In this document: positions 56,214 through 64,000 of the stretch, piece by piece
Layout of the letters: each line of letters opens with the position of its first letter
Position numbering within the stretch: position 1 is the first letter of the stretch
Source of the DNA: Longitalea arenae
GTDB taxonomy: Bacteria > Bacteroidota > Bacteroidia > Chitinophagales > Chitinophagaceae
Assembly (NCBI RefSeq): GCF_016924755.1
Contig: NZ_JAFFJX010000001.1
Coordinates: 1,174,927 to 1,238,926, forward strand
Reading direction: 5' to 3'
Length of the DNA stretch: 64,000 bases
Notes under the pieces: model-generated
Told to the model about the DNA's origin: nothing
Databases searched by the model: none
The model's input: only the letters and a program-made list of their open reading frames with translations
Translations under genes and position numbers: made by a program

Positions 56214-57146
56214 TTAAGCATTTGCTGTTTGAAATTGCCGGGCAAGCGGAGTGCCTTCTACCAGTTTGATAAAGATATCGCTGAGGGAAGGCAATATTTC
56301 ATGGAAGGAGTTAATGCCCACCGGTTGCTGCAGGAAATGATGCAATACATCATTTGGTTTATAACCTTCTTTTATTCTCAGGATCAGCTGATGTCCTTTT
56401 ACCTGGATCACCTCAAAAGCCTGGCTCTCTGTGCTCGCAGGATCGCTGTCGAGCCCAAGGGAAAAGATATTTTCCTTGAATTGTTGTTTGACGCTGGTAA
56501 CGGACCCGTCGAGGATCTTTTGTCCTTTATTCACCAGGATGATGTGGTCACAGATCTCTTCAACCTGCTCCATGCGGTGGGTGCTGAAAATAATGCTGCT
56601 GCCATTTTTGGCGAGCTGATTGATCTCATCCTTGATCAGGTTGCTGTTAACGGGATCAAGGCCGCTGAATGGTTCATCGAGGATGATGAGCTTGGGATCG
56701 TTCAATACAGTGGTTACGAACTGCAATTTCTGCTGCATGCCTTTGCTCAGGTCTTCTACTTTCTTATTCCACCAGCTTTGCATTTCAAATTTAATGAACC
56801 AGTGTTTAACCCGTTCAAGCGCCATTGCCTTGCTAAGCCCTTTCAATTGCGCCAGATACATGGCCTGGTCACCGATCTTCATTTTTTTATACAGTCCTTT
56901 TTCTTCAGGCATATACCCGATATAGGCAACATCGTTGTCCGGATTGAACGGTTGTCCATTGAAGATGATCTGGCCATCGTCGGGGAACAGGATGCCGGTG
57001 ATCATTCGAATAAGCGTGGTCTTACCGGCGCCGTTAGGACCCAGCAGTCCAAAAATGCTGCCAGGTGCCAGGGAGAAACTGATATCGTCTACCGCTTTTT
57101 GCGAAGTATAATACTTTTTAAGATGTTTAACTTCCAGTCGGTTCAT
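56214..57146 (-). CDS. ABC transporter ATP-binding protein (NatA-like, DUF4162 tail)
   Basis: 310 aa. Walker A GPNGAGKTTLIRM (about residues 36-48), signature LSKGMQQKLQF, Walker B LIILDEPFSGLDPVN, H-loop FSTHRMEQ. After the ATPase domain (about 1-215) comes a ~90-residue tail of the DUF4162 type (GLDSDPASTESQAFEVIQV). It pairs with the NatB-like permease downstream. The YMPEEKGLYKKM motif before the signature is typical of the NatA/CcmA-like exporters. Confidence 0.9.
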   Translation of the reverse strand: MNRLEVKHLKKYYTSQKAVDDISFSLAPGSIFGLLGPNGAGKTTLIRMITGILFPDDGQIIFNGQPFNPDNDVAYIGYMPEEKGLYKKMKIGDQAMYLAQLKGLSKAMALERVKHWFIKFEMQSWWNKKVEDLSKGMQQKLQFVTTVLNDPKLIILDEPFSGLDPVNSNLIKDEINQLAKNGSSIIFSTHRMEQVEEICDHIILVNKGQKILDGSVTSVKQQFKENIFSLGLDSDPASTESQAFEVIQVKGHQLILRIKEGYKPNDVLHHFLQQPVGINSFHEILPSLSDIFIKLVEGTPLARQFQTANA

Positions 57147-57329
57147 TGCACGTTAGCTTTTAATTAAAATGCGGATTTGCTAACAGGTGTGCCACCCTGC
57201 TCCCCGCTCATAAAGTAAGTGTGGCGCACCTGTTAACAAAAGGTAGTGAAACCGTTAATTAGTAGCAAAAAAAACAGATTTATTACAGGGGGCGATTTTA
57301 TTTGTGCATCTTCGCCGCAAATTTACTCT

Positions 57330-58325
57330 ATGAAAAGGGGGATCGCCGTAAGTTTACTGGTGGCAAGCGTCTTGCTTTGCAGCAGCTGGGGTTTCCTGGG
57401 GCACCGTACCATTCATCAGCTGGCAGTATACGAACTGCCGCCTTCCATGCGGTATTTTTTTCATCGTAATATGAACGAGGTGGTCAAAAGATCGGTAAGG
57501 GCCGATCAGCGCCGGAGTGAAGACAAGGAGGAAGCGCCCAGGCATTTTATTGACCTTGAGTTATACGGTGATTCTGCTGCCTGGAAAATGCCACGGCAAT
57601 GGACAGCGGCGGTAAGAAAATATGGGAAAGACAGCTTATCAAATGCGGGTTATTTACCTTATCATATAATGGCCATAAAAGAAAAGCTCACGGTGGCTTT
57701 CCGCAGCGGCAATAAAGACAGTATCCTTTTTTATGCCATCGATCTGGGCCATTATATAGCGGATGCACATGTGCCCCTGCATACTACAGAGAATTATGAT
57801 GGTCAGCTCACGAATCAAAAGGGCCTGCACAGTTTATGGGAATCGACGATCCCTGAAATAGAGATCCAGCAATACGATTTGCGCAGCCGGCATAAAGCCC
57901 GTTACCTCAAACATCCGGAAAGGGTTATCTGGGGCACCATCAGGCAGTCGCATAAGTTATTGAAAGGTGTGTTTGAGGAAGAAAAAGCGGCGACCCGATC
58001 GTTTACAACAACTGAGAAATACCGCGTGCAAATGCGGAATGGAAGAGAATACAGGACTTATACCGCAGCCTTTGCCAAAGCGTACAGTGCACGATTAGGC
58101 AATACCATCAATAAACAATTGATACGATCAGCCAACCTGGTGGCCGACTTCTGGTATACGAGCTGGGTAGATGCCGGTTGCCCCAACCTGAACAAAGGCC
58201 TGCTTACACCGCAGAAGAAAAAAGAAAGGGAAGAACTGCATGCAGAACTGGAAGCGTTCAAAAAGAACAGACTCATAGAGAAGAAATTGTTAATAGCGAA
58301 GCAGGGACAGGATAGAGAGGACTAG
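57330..58325 (+). CDS. S1/P1 nuclease / zinc-dependent phospholipase C-like protein
   Basis: 331 aa from ATG 57330 (MKRGIAVSLLVASVLLCSSW), a good signal peptide; the longer open frame is not family-like. After it comes WGFLGHRTIHQLAVYELP, where the N-terminal Trp and the first His match the trinuclear-zinc site of the S1/P1-type fold. Further likely ligands are HFIDLELY, LGHYIADAHVPLHTTENYDG (split by the usual Asp) and the later HxxxH-like positions. It could hydrolyse nucleic acid or phospholipid; the family alone does not decide. Confidence 0.78.
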   Translation: MKRGIAVSLLVASVLLCSSWGFLGHRTIHQLAVYELPPSMRYFFHRNMNEVVKRSVRADQRRSEDKEEAPRHFIDLELYGDSAAWKMPRQWTAAVRKYGKDSLSNAGYLPYHIMAIKEKLTVAFRSGNKDSILFYAIDLGHYIADAHVPLHTTENYDGQLTNQKGLHSLWESTIPEIEIQQYDLRSRHKARYLKHPERVIWGTIRQSHKLLKGVFEEEKAATRSFTTTEKYRVQMRNGREYRTYTAAFAKAYSARLGNTINKQLIRSANLVADFWYTSWVDAGCPNLNKGLLTPQKKKEREELHAELEAFKKNRLIEKKLLIAKQGQDRED

Positions 58326-58649
58326 GGTTGATAAGTTGACAAGTGATATCTGGGCACAGTTGAAATAGTTTGCCGTTTAGAAACTTATAAAAATCGGAAT
58401 TCTGTCTGGCGTTATTCCACAGAATGGAAGTTTGCATTCCCCAGAAAGGGAAAAATTCCCCGGTTAACAAATGTTAACATGGAATGGAAAACGCTTATTC
58501 AAAAAGCGGGAACGACAGAAACGCAAAAAGCGGAATGCGCGAAACGCCCGGTACCCCTTGTTCTTTTTTAGGAAAGCGGCAGAGCGTATCAAACGAAAAA
58601 AGCCTGGCCAGCCATGTAAGATCATGGGTTAAGCGTTGCGCATCCGGCG
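58326..58649. other. Intergenic region with short GTTGATAAG repeat at its left end
   Basis: 324 bases between two converging genes. It begins with GTTGATAA and GTTGACAAG right after the stop codon at 58325. No gene, terminator with a T-run or promoter is seen in the rest; a stretch of AAACGCAAAAAGCGG words lies near 58510. Confidence 0.5.
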
Positions 58650-60230
58650 TTAAGCCTTATTGAGCAGTAAGCGTTCAGCATTGATGGCAACCCGTTGTCC
58701 GTCCATTGCCGCGCTCACGATACCGCCGGCGTAACCGGCGCCTTCGCCGCAGGGGAATAGTCCCTTGATCTGCGGATGTTGGGTTGTTTCGCGGTCACGG
58801 GGAATACGAACCGGTGACGATGTTCTTGATTCGGTAGCAACCAGTACTGCTTCATTGGTAAAATATCCTTTCATTTTCCGGCCAAATTCAACAAAAGCTT
58901 TTTGTAAGGCATTGGCAACAAAGGGCGGCAATACTTCATTGAGGGGCGCTGAAGTTATGCCCGGTAAATACGAGCAGCCGGGTAATGTAGCTGATAACTT
59001 TTTTTGAGTAAAGTCGATCATCCGCTGAGCCGGTGCAACAAATTTACCACCGCCATATTGGAAGGCTTTGCGCTCAACGGCTTGTTGAAAATACATGCCC
59101 GACAAAGGGGAATTGTTCTTCCTGAAATGTATAAAATCTTTCAGCTCAACTGCAGTAACGATACCGGAGTTGGCGAATGGGTTGTTTCGTTTCGAAGGTG
59201 ACCATCCGTTTACCACCAGTTCACCCTCGCTGGTAGCTGCAGGCGCGATGATGCCGCCGGGACACATACAAAATGAAAAAACGCCTCTTTCATTTACCTG
59301 TTGCACCAGGCTGTAGGAAGCAGGCGGCAGAAATTCATCGCGGCTTTGTCCGGGGGCACAATGATACTGTATAGTATCGATTATACTTTGCGGATGCTCT
59401 ACACGAACACCCAGTGCAAAGGGCTTGGCTTCTATGAGGATCTTTTTATTGTAAAGCAATTCAAAGATGTCGCGGGCCGAGTGGCCGGTAGCGAGGATCA
59501 CTGCATCAGCAGTAAACGAATCGCCGCTTGCTGTTGTGACGCCATAAATGGTATTGTTCTGTACCAGCAGGTCGGTAACTTTTTGTTCAAACAAAAAATC
59601 ACCCCCACAAGACAATATTTGTTCTCTTATAGCGGTAATAATGTCAGGGAGTTTATTGGTGCCAATATGAGGATGAGCTTCGTAGAGAATTTTTTCCGGT
59701 GCACCGAATTGCACCAGTATATTCAGAATGCGTTCTACGTCGCCACGTTTGGTACTGCGGGTATATAATTTACCATCGCTATATGTTCCGGCTCCGCCTT
59801 CACCGAAGCAATAATTGCTTTCCGGGTTTACGATGCCTTCTTTATTCAATGCGGCAAGGTCTCTGCGGCGGGCCCTTACATCTTTGCCTCTTTCGAGCAG
59901 AATGGGTTTAATGCCTTGTTCAATAAGCTTTAATGCAGCAAACAAACCGGCAGGGCCTGCGCCTATGATCACCACCCGGTGTTTTGCTTTTGAAACATCC
60001 TGTAAAAATGTTTCCCTGACAGTACGTTCCTGGAAAGGCTCATTGACAAAAGCAAGGATAGTGAGCAGGATCCAGGGCTGGCGGCCTCTGGCATCGATGG
60101 AGCGTTTAATGACCTGGTAGCCAGTGATAGCGGCAGTATCGACACCTATTGTTTGCGCTGCGTATTGTTGTACGGTAGATACAAGGCCGGCTTCAGACGG
60201 AAGCAGCTTCAAAGTAATTCGTTGTTGCAT
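58650..60230 (-). CDS. COG2509-type FAD-dependent dehydrogenase
   Basis: 526 aa. An N-terminal extension (about residues 1-85) precedes the FAD-binding Rossmann motif VVIIGAGPAGLFAALKLIEQG (about 91-111, given in two parts VVIIGAGPAGLFAA and LKLIEQG). Other marks are FGEGGAGTYSDGKLYTR, VILATGHSARDIFELL and the C-terminal GLFPCGEGAGYAGGIVSAA. It belongs to the uncharacterised FAD-dependent dehydrogenase group of COG2509; cofactor is predicted, substrate unknown. It has its own -7 box. Confidence 0.9.
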   Translation of the reverse strand: MQQRITLKLLPSEAGLVSTVQQYAAQTIGVDTAAITGYQVIKRSIDARGRQPWILLTILAFVNEPFQERTVRETFLQDVSKAKHRVVIIGAGPAGLFAALKLIEQGIKPILLERGKDVRARRRDLAALNKEGIVNPESNYCFGEGGAGTYSDGKLYTRSTKRGDVERILNILVQFGAPEKILYEAHPHIGTNKLPDIITAIREQILSCGGDFLFEQKVTDLLVQNNTIYGVTTASGDSFTADAVILATGHSARDIFELLYNKKILIEAKPFALGVRVEHPQSIIDTIQYHCAPGQSRDEFLPPASYSLVQQVNERGVFSFCMCPGGIIAPAATSEGELVVNGWSPSKRNNPFANSGIVTAVELKDFIHFRKNNSPLSGMYFQQAVERKAFQYGGGKFVAPAQRMIDFTQKKLSATLPGCSYLPGITSAPLNEVLPPFVANALQKAFVEFGRKMKGYFTNEAVLVATESRTSSPVRIPRDRETTQHPQIKGLFPCGEGAGYAGGIVSAAMDGQRVAINAERLLLNKA

Positions 60231-60735
60231 AGTGTTAGGTAGTTAACCTAAAAATTATTGGCAGCACAAAGGTAACAAGTACGATTCACAAAAACGTTCC
60301 ACGTTTAAAGGCGGGAGAAAAGTATCAAGTCTTTACTATGGTAAAGGTTGCTAAAGTAGTGTAAGCTGTTTAGCGTTTTGTAATGATAAAACAGATACTT
60401 TTTTAACAAGTAATTTTGATTGCCTGATATAATTATATATAAATGAATCTACTTGTAGTAAGCTTATAGTAGATGAGTGTGAAAATATACCAGTATGTGT
60501 TATTGTTTTGGATAAAATACCTAGATACCTTGAGCCCTTATTTGTTTTACTTACAACTGTTAATGAGTAAAGGTGTAATTAAGGCTAATGCAGTAAAATG
60601 ATAATCTATAACTTTTTTTCAGTTAATGCAATGTTGTTATTTGTTTTTTTATTTTGATCAAGAAATAAAAAAAACCTGATTAATATTTTCTGCATATCAA
60701 AATATTTGTACCTTCAATAGCATCCAATAAATAAT
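60231..60735. other. AT-rich intergenic region
   Basis: About 505 bases, mostly AT, between divergent genes. It holds the promoter of the COG2509 gene at its left end and no convincing coding frame. I looked for DnaA boxes (TTATCCACA and relatives) and saw none. Confidence 0.5.
60267..60274 (-). promoter_or_regulatory. -7 box of the COG2509 gene
   Basis: The minus strand reads TACCTTTG, a perfect TAnnTTTG. The ATG at 60230 lies 36 bp further on. Confidence 0.5.
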
Positions 60736-61014
60736 ATGAAGAAAGGATTTTTTGATACTACTGCGTTGTTGTCTTTCTTCAATTGCATTCCCTGCAAAAC
60801 CAACACGATAAAATCCGTTCAATGTAAACCAGGCGCTTCACGGTCGGCAGGCCCGCACAAAAAAAAATTTTCCGGGGCATATAATAAAATAATGGACGCT
60901 GCTAATACTGGTAGTGACGCAAAACTACGTAGCATCATTGCTCAAATAGCGAATGAAAACGATGCTGCTTTTTGCGTTTCACAATTTGTATTAGCGAGTG
61001 TTCACAGGTTGTAA
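60736..61014 (+). CDS. Small ORF of unknown function upstream of dnaA
   Basis: 92 aa, starting MKKGFFDTTALLSFFNC. It has cysteine pairs (CIPCK and later FCVSQFV), a basic middle (GPHKKKFSGAY) and a mixed helical end (DAKLRSIIAQIANENDAAF). The GC content is higher than the AT-rich sequence on both sides, which supports real coding. No family is recognised. A leaky ATTTGTACC near-(-7) box lies upstream. Confidence 0.4.
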   Translation: MKKGFFDTTALLSFFNCIPCKTNTIKSVQCKPGASRSAGPHKKKFSGAYNKIMDAANTGSDAKLRSIIAQIANENDAAFCVSQFVLASVHRL

Positions 61015-61241
61015 ACAGTAACAAGTTTTGCGCATAATAATTGCATTAGATTGTTATTGATAGGAATTATTTTGACAGTAAAAAATAAAATAAAATAATT
61101 GGTCAGGCAGAGTGCAGAATTGTCAAAAACTAGTGAATAAAAAATTTTTTTTTCAGTGAAAAAATTTGATATTCGTCGCCCTTTTTAAGTTTCTGAGATT
61201 CCCCAACATTCCTGTGAAGTTGACACTAGTGCGCAATAAAG

Positions 61242-62720
61242 ATGAATACGAACTTAACTCAACATAAAAAAACTGCTTCTAGTATAATGGCTAAGACGTC
61301 CGAAAAAGTTTGGAGTAATTGTTTGGAAATAATCAAGGATATTGTTGAGTGGCAACATTTCAAAACCTGGTTTGAACCAATTAAACCAGTAGAGTTGAGA
61401 GACAATATACTTATCATTCAGGTTCCGAGTCAATTCTTTTACGAATACCTGGAAGAGCATTATGTAAACCTGTTGGCAAAAACATTAAGAAGAGTACTTG
61501 GTAAGGACGCCAGATTAGAATATCGGATCATGGTTGATAGTGGCAATCATAATAACAAACCGCTCACTATGGATGTTCCTACACACGGCTACAAAACATT
61601 TTCAAGTAATGAAATGGATTTTCCACTCATTATAAATAATCCGGTGAAGAATCCGTTTGTAATACCGGGTTTGAAAAAAATGCAGATTGATCCGCAGCTC
61701 AATCCCATTTATACATTTGAAAATTTTATTGAAGGCGATAGTAATCGCGTGGCCCGTCGTGCAGGCAAAACGGTAGCGGAGAAACCAGGCGCCAGTTCAT
61801 TCAATCCTTTAGTAATATATGGTAGTGTGGGTTTGGGCAAAACACATCTTGCCCAGGGCATCGGTAATGAAACAAAGAGATTACATCCTAACAAAGTGGT
61901 ATTGTATGTAAGCTCTGAAAAATTCATTAACCAGTTCCAGGACCATAGCCGTAACAATGCGATCAATGACTTTATACATTTTTATCAATTGATCGATGTA
62001 TTGATCATTGATGATGTACAGTTCTTTAACCGGGCCGAAAAATCGCAGGATGCTTTCTTCGCCATCTTTAATCATTTGCATCAGAGTGGCAAGCAGCTGA
62101 TCCTGACTTCAGATAAACCGCCTAAAGACCTGGAAGGGGTTCAGGAAAGGTTGTTAAGCCGTTTCCGCTGGGGGCTGAGTGCCGATCTGCAGGTGCCGGA
62201 CTATGAAACCCGTATTGAGATCCTGGAACGGAAGATGAAGAATGACGGTTTGGAAATGCCCAAAGAAGTAGTTAAGTATCTGGCTTATAATATCAATAGT
62301 AATGTGCGGGAATTGGAGGGGGCGCTGATCTCATTATTGGCACAATCTTCGCTTAATAAGCGGGAAATTGACCTTGACTTGGCAAAAAGAGTCCTCCGTA
62401 ATTTCGTGAAAACTAGCAGCAAAGAAATCACCATCGAAACCATCCAGAAAATGGTATGCGAATATTTCGATGTGCCTTACGATAAATTGCTGCAGAAAAC
62501 CCGCAAGCGTGAAATCGTTCAGGCCCGGCAAATTACTATGTACCTGGCCAAAGCGTTCACGAAAAACTCTTTAAAGACCATCGGTGAACATTTCGGTGGC
62601 CGCGATCATACCACCGTTATTCATTCCTGCCAAACCGTAAAGGATCTGATGGATACCGATAGTACCTTCCGGGAGAGTGTGATGGAGTTGCAGCAGAAGG
62701 TTCAGTTAGCCGCCATGTAA
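61242..62720 (+). CDS. dnaA: Chromosomal replication initiator DnaA
   Basis: Origin-binding AAA+ ATPase. Domain I covers about residues 16-90 (VWSNCLEIIKDIVEWQHFKTW, shown here as VWSNCLEIIKD and VEWQHFKTW). The Walker A is GSVGLGKTHLAQG (about 193-205) and the Walker B is VLIIDDVQFF. Domain IV contains the signature FGGRDHTTVIHSC (about 455-467). The first ATG (61242) gives 492 aa; ATG 61287 (MAKTSEKVW) gives 477 aa and lies nearer to the usual length, so either start is possible. No recF or dnaN follows, as is common in Bacteroidota. Confidence 0.95.
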   Translation: MNTNLTQHKKTASSIMAKTSEKVWSNCLEIIKDIVEWQHFKTWFEPIKPVELRDNILIIQVPSQFFYEYLEEHYVNLLAKTLRRVLGKDARLEYRIMVDSGNHNNKPLTMDVPTHGYKTFSSNEMDFPLIINNPVKNPFVIPGLKKMQIDPQLNPIYTFENFIEGDSNRVARRAGKTVAEKPGASSFNPLVIYGSVGLGKTHLAQGIGNETKRLHPNKVVLYVSSEKFINQFQDHSRNNAINDFIHFYQLIDVLIIDDVQFFNRAEKSQDAFFAIFNHLHQSGKQLILTSDKPPKDLEGVQERLLSRFRWGLSADLQVPDYETRIEILERKMKNDGLEMPKEVVKYLAYNINSNVRELEGALISLLAQSSLNKREIDLDLAKRVLRNFVKTSSKEITIETIQKMVCEYFDVPYDKLLQKTRKREIVQARQITMYLAKAFTKNSLKTIGEHFGGRDHTTVIHSCQTVKDLMDTDSTFRESVMELQQKVQLAAM

Positions 62721-62749
62721 ACATAACCTGATTTAAATGATATGATATG

Positions 62750-62780
62750 ATCCCTCCGGTTACCGGGGGGATTTTTGTTT
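62750..62780 (+). terminator. Terminator after dnaA
   Basis: ATCCCTCC / GGGGGGAT stem around GGTTACC, followed by TTTTTGTTTTT. It lies 30 bp after the dnaA stop. Confidence 0.85.
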
Positions 62781-62955
62781 TTGATAACCGTAGCTCAACC
62801 ATAGCTGGAGCCGGCACCAGTCTTATATCAGCCGAAGGTGCGGGCATCATCAGAGATACCATAAGGGTACATCAGCCGTAGATCAGCCATAGGTGCAGCC
62901 AGGATCAGCCGTACATCAGCCGTAGATCAGCCATAGTTGCGCCGTAGTTGCAAGG
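62781..62955. repeat. Degenerate 11-12 bp repeats with a perfect 26-bp direct repeat
   Basis: Words GCCGTAGATCA and GCCATAGGTGCA recur. The 26-bp unit beginning GTACATCAGCCGTAGATC is found at 62867-62892 and 62911-62936, 44 bp apart. An earlier relative, CCGTAGCTCAACCATAGC, starts near 62789. The remaining sequence to 63174 has no gene. Confidence 0.7.
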
Positions 62956-63151
62956 ATCAACGAGTTATGTAATGGCTGACTGCGTTCCTGCGAATCGTTT
63001 GGGCGGCGGGGAGTTTGGGTCAGTGGCTATAACGGCTATAATCCGCTTCGGACGGCGCTTTCAGCGCGATGGCATGGGCTTTTCCGGAAAAAGGCGAAAA
63101 ACAATCTGAATTTTTAGCTATGTAATTGATTTTTATTTGGGAATTTACTCT

Positions 63152-63159
63152 TAATTTTG
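63152..63159 (+). promoter_or_regulatory. -7 box of the tRNA pair
   Basis: TAATTTTG, a perfect TAnnTTTG, 15 bp before tRNA-Ser. A TTG at 63126-63128, 23 bp upstream, could be the -33 element. Confidence 0.55.
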
Positions 63160-63174
63160 CCGTCCCGCCGAAAA

Positions 63175-63265
63175 GGAGAGGTGCCTGAGTGGCCGAAAGG
63201 GCCGGTTTGCTAAACCGTTGTACGAGCTTAAACTTGTACCGAGGGTTCGAATCCCTCCCTCTCCG
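63175..63265 (+). tRNA. tRNA-Ser(GCT)
   Basis: Acceptor stem GGAGAGG (63175-63181) pairs with CCTCTCC (63258-63264), discriminator G. The anticodon loop TTGCTAA gives GCT, reading AGC/AGU. The T arm GAGGG-TTCGAAT-CCCTC is standard, and a long variable arm (GTACGAGCTTAAACTTGTAC) identifies a class II tRNA. CCA is not encoded. Confidence 0.96.
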
Positions 63266-63345
63266 CTGAGTGTCCGCCGAGGCAAGTGCAAAGGCGGATA
63301 TTTTTTACCTCGATCTGGCAGTTTGTAAAAAGCTGGATAGATCAT

Positions 63346-63419
63346 CGGGAGGTAGTTCAGCCCGGTAGAATACGTGGTTTGGGACCACGGGGTCGCAGGT
63401 TCGAATCCTGTCCTCCCGA
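63346..63419 (+). tRNA. tRNA-Pro(TGG)
   Basis: Acceptor stem CGGGAGG (63346-63352) pairs with CCTCCCG (63412-63418), discriminator A. The anticodon loop TTTGGGA gives TGG. D and T arms are normal (GGTTCGAATCC). It lies 80 bp after tRNA-Ser and probably shares its transcript. CCA is not encoded. Confidence 0.96.
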
Positions 63420-63426
63420 CAAAACG

Positions 63427-63456
63427 AAAAGCCTCGCACGAAGTGCGGGGCTTTTT
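63427..63456 (+). terminator. Terminator of the tRNA operon
   Basis: GCCTCGCAC / GTGCGGGGC stem with a GAA loop, followed by TTTTT. It lies 7 bp after tRNA-Pro. Confidence 0.9.
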
Positions 63457-63469
63457 GCATTTTGAAGTA

Positions 63470-63487
63470 TTGCGAACCTGTTCGCAA
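63470..63487. other. 18-bp palindrome TTGCGAAC-CT-GTTCGCAA
   Basis: Perfect 8-bp arms around CT, 50 bp after tRNA-Pro and about 120 bp before the transposase fragment. It could be an operator or part of a target site; no regulator is known here. Confidence 0.45.
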
Positions 63488-63499
63488 AAGCCAAAAAAT

Positions 63500-64000
63500 G
63501 GGATCAAGTCAAATCGTTAGGTCATTAGGTTGTTACGGATCAGGTTGAAAAATTGGGGGATTTAGGAGAAAGTTGTTGTTTTGCAGCCTAATAAAACTGA
63601 CAAGAAACATTGGAAAAGGACCAGGAAAAAGAATTGTTAGGCTATTTTTTACCAGCAGGGACACTTGAATATTTTGATATAACGCATTTTGTAAAAGATA
63701 AAGTAGGGTTGGTTTTATTTTTAGAAGAAAAGAACCTACCTCCGGCCGAATATGTCGGTCAAACGCTTCACTCCAAAGGGTTTTATCCGGAAGTTCGTGT
63801 ACAGGACTTTCCGATTCGCGAGAACAAAGTAGAATTAAGCATAAAACGTCGCCGTTGGGAAGTTCAGTCTACTGGCGAAATTGTATCTCGTAACTGGGAT
63901 CTGGTTATGAAAGGAGCACGACTCACCAAAGAGTTCGCGCTTTTTTTAAAAGATACACTTGGACGAGCATCCGATTAGCTGTCATCAACTGGCCCGAATG
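63500..64000 (+). mobile_element. Left part of an ISAon1-like insertion sequence (truncated by window)
   Basis: Inferred from the transposase N-terminal ORF at 63610. The left end must lie between the 63487 palindrome and the ORF, but I cannot fix the terminal inverted repeat without the right end. The insertion sits just downstream of a tRNA operon terminator. Confidence 0.6.
63610..63978 (+). CDS. ISAon1-type transposase, N-terminal region protein
   Basis: 122 aa, start TTG at 63610 (no in-frame ATG suits). GYFLPAGTLEYFDITHF, then LEEKNLPPAEY, SKGFYPEVRVQDFPIR and KRRRWEVQSTGEIVSRNWDL match the N-terminal ORF of ISAon1-type elements, where a separate ORF downstream encodes the DDE transposase (ISL3-like, as I recall). 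That second ORF would lie past the window edge, perhaps reached by frameshifting near 63978. The residues FALFLKDTLGRASD end the frame as in related elements. Confidence 0.82.
   Translation: MEKDQEKELLGYFLPAGTLEYFDITHFVKDKVGLVLFLEEKNLPPAEYVGQTLHSKGFYPEVRVQDFPIRENKVELSIKRRRWEVQSTGEIVSRNWDLVMKGARLTKEFALFLKDTLGRASD

Noticed and set aside
56229..57167. A 312-aa open frame antisense to the ABC ATPase gene
   Set aside because: It lies fully opposite a gene with all ABC motifs and has no family features itself.
60231..61241. oriC with DnaA boxes before dnaA
   Set aside because: No TTATCCACA-like cluster was seen; only the AT-richness supports it, so it is reported as a finding and not as a feature.
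63151..63507. A 118-aa minus-strand frame across the tRNA genes
   Set aside because: It reads through both tRNAs and is a well-known type of false frame.

Overview
The window is chromosomal DNA from a member of the Bacteroidota, most likely a Chitinophagaceae of the Niastella/Chitinophaga type. The evidence is a Bacteroidota-style division cluster (FtsI with a C-terminal PASTA domain, an enlarged MraY, MurE with the meso-diaminopimelate motif DNPR), a type IX secretion C-terminal domain, families such as DUF4293, DUF6427 and TIGR04222, an ISAon1-type transposase fragment, almost no Shine-Dalgarno sequences, and several promoters of the Bacteroidota form TAnnTTTG. The genus is an inference from family resemblance; no rRNA lies in the window.

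Bases 1-15.4 kb hold the division and cell wall (dcw) cluster, all on the plus strand: end of an FtsL-like gene, ftsI, murE, mraY, murD, ftsW, murG, murC, ftsQ, ftsA, ftsZ. The Mur ligases, MraY and MurG make lipid II; FtsW/FtsI polymerise and crosslink it at the septum; FtsA/FtsZ drive the ring. FtsZ is unusually long (621 aa). A strong terminator follows ftsZ.

Bases 15.6-30.5 kb are housekeeping and accessory metabolism in both orientations: an SDR-family epimerase, an ABC exporter pair, a signal-less metzincin, a FadN-type beta-oxidation enzyme, glycerate 2-kinase, a hydroxyacid dehydrogenase, MetG, a probable 31-aa membrane peptide, two tandem S66 LD-carboxypeptidases and a TIGR04222 membrane protein. 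Bases 31-44 kb hold OxyR, two paralogous lipase-like hydrolases, a Kup potassium transporter, a secreted protein of unknown function paired with a DUF6427 membrane protein, PurQ, a DsbD pair in which the redox-active N-terminal domain exists as a separate protein, and an ECF-like sigma factor. Bases 44-58 kb hold UvrA, a T9SS cargo protein, GlyA, a sugar nucleotidyltransferase, a coiled-coil envelope protein, a 2'-5' RNA ligase family protein, a NatAB-like ABC exporter and an S1/P1-like hydrolase. Bases 58-64 kb hold a COG2509 flavoprotein, an AT-rich kilobase, dnaA, tRNA-Ser(GCT), tRNA-Pro(TGG) and the start of an IS element cut by the window edge.

No obvious defence, CRISPR or secondary-metabolite system is present. 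The most unusual signal is between the genes. More than fifteen intergenic arrays are built of degenerate 7-bp units (RGTTNCA, GGTTACC, GGTTTAT, ATTGCCN) or 9-bp units (GTTGATACA). Each spacer uses mainly one word. Many arrays form two complementary arms around a unique centre, and many start or end exactly at a stop codon. I know of no described element that fits this in Bacteroidota; the nearest known analogy is the heptanucleotide STRR repeats of filamentous cyanobacteria.
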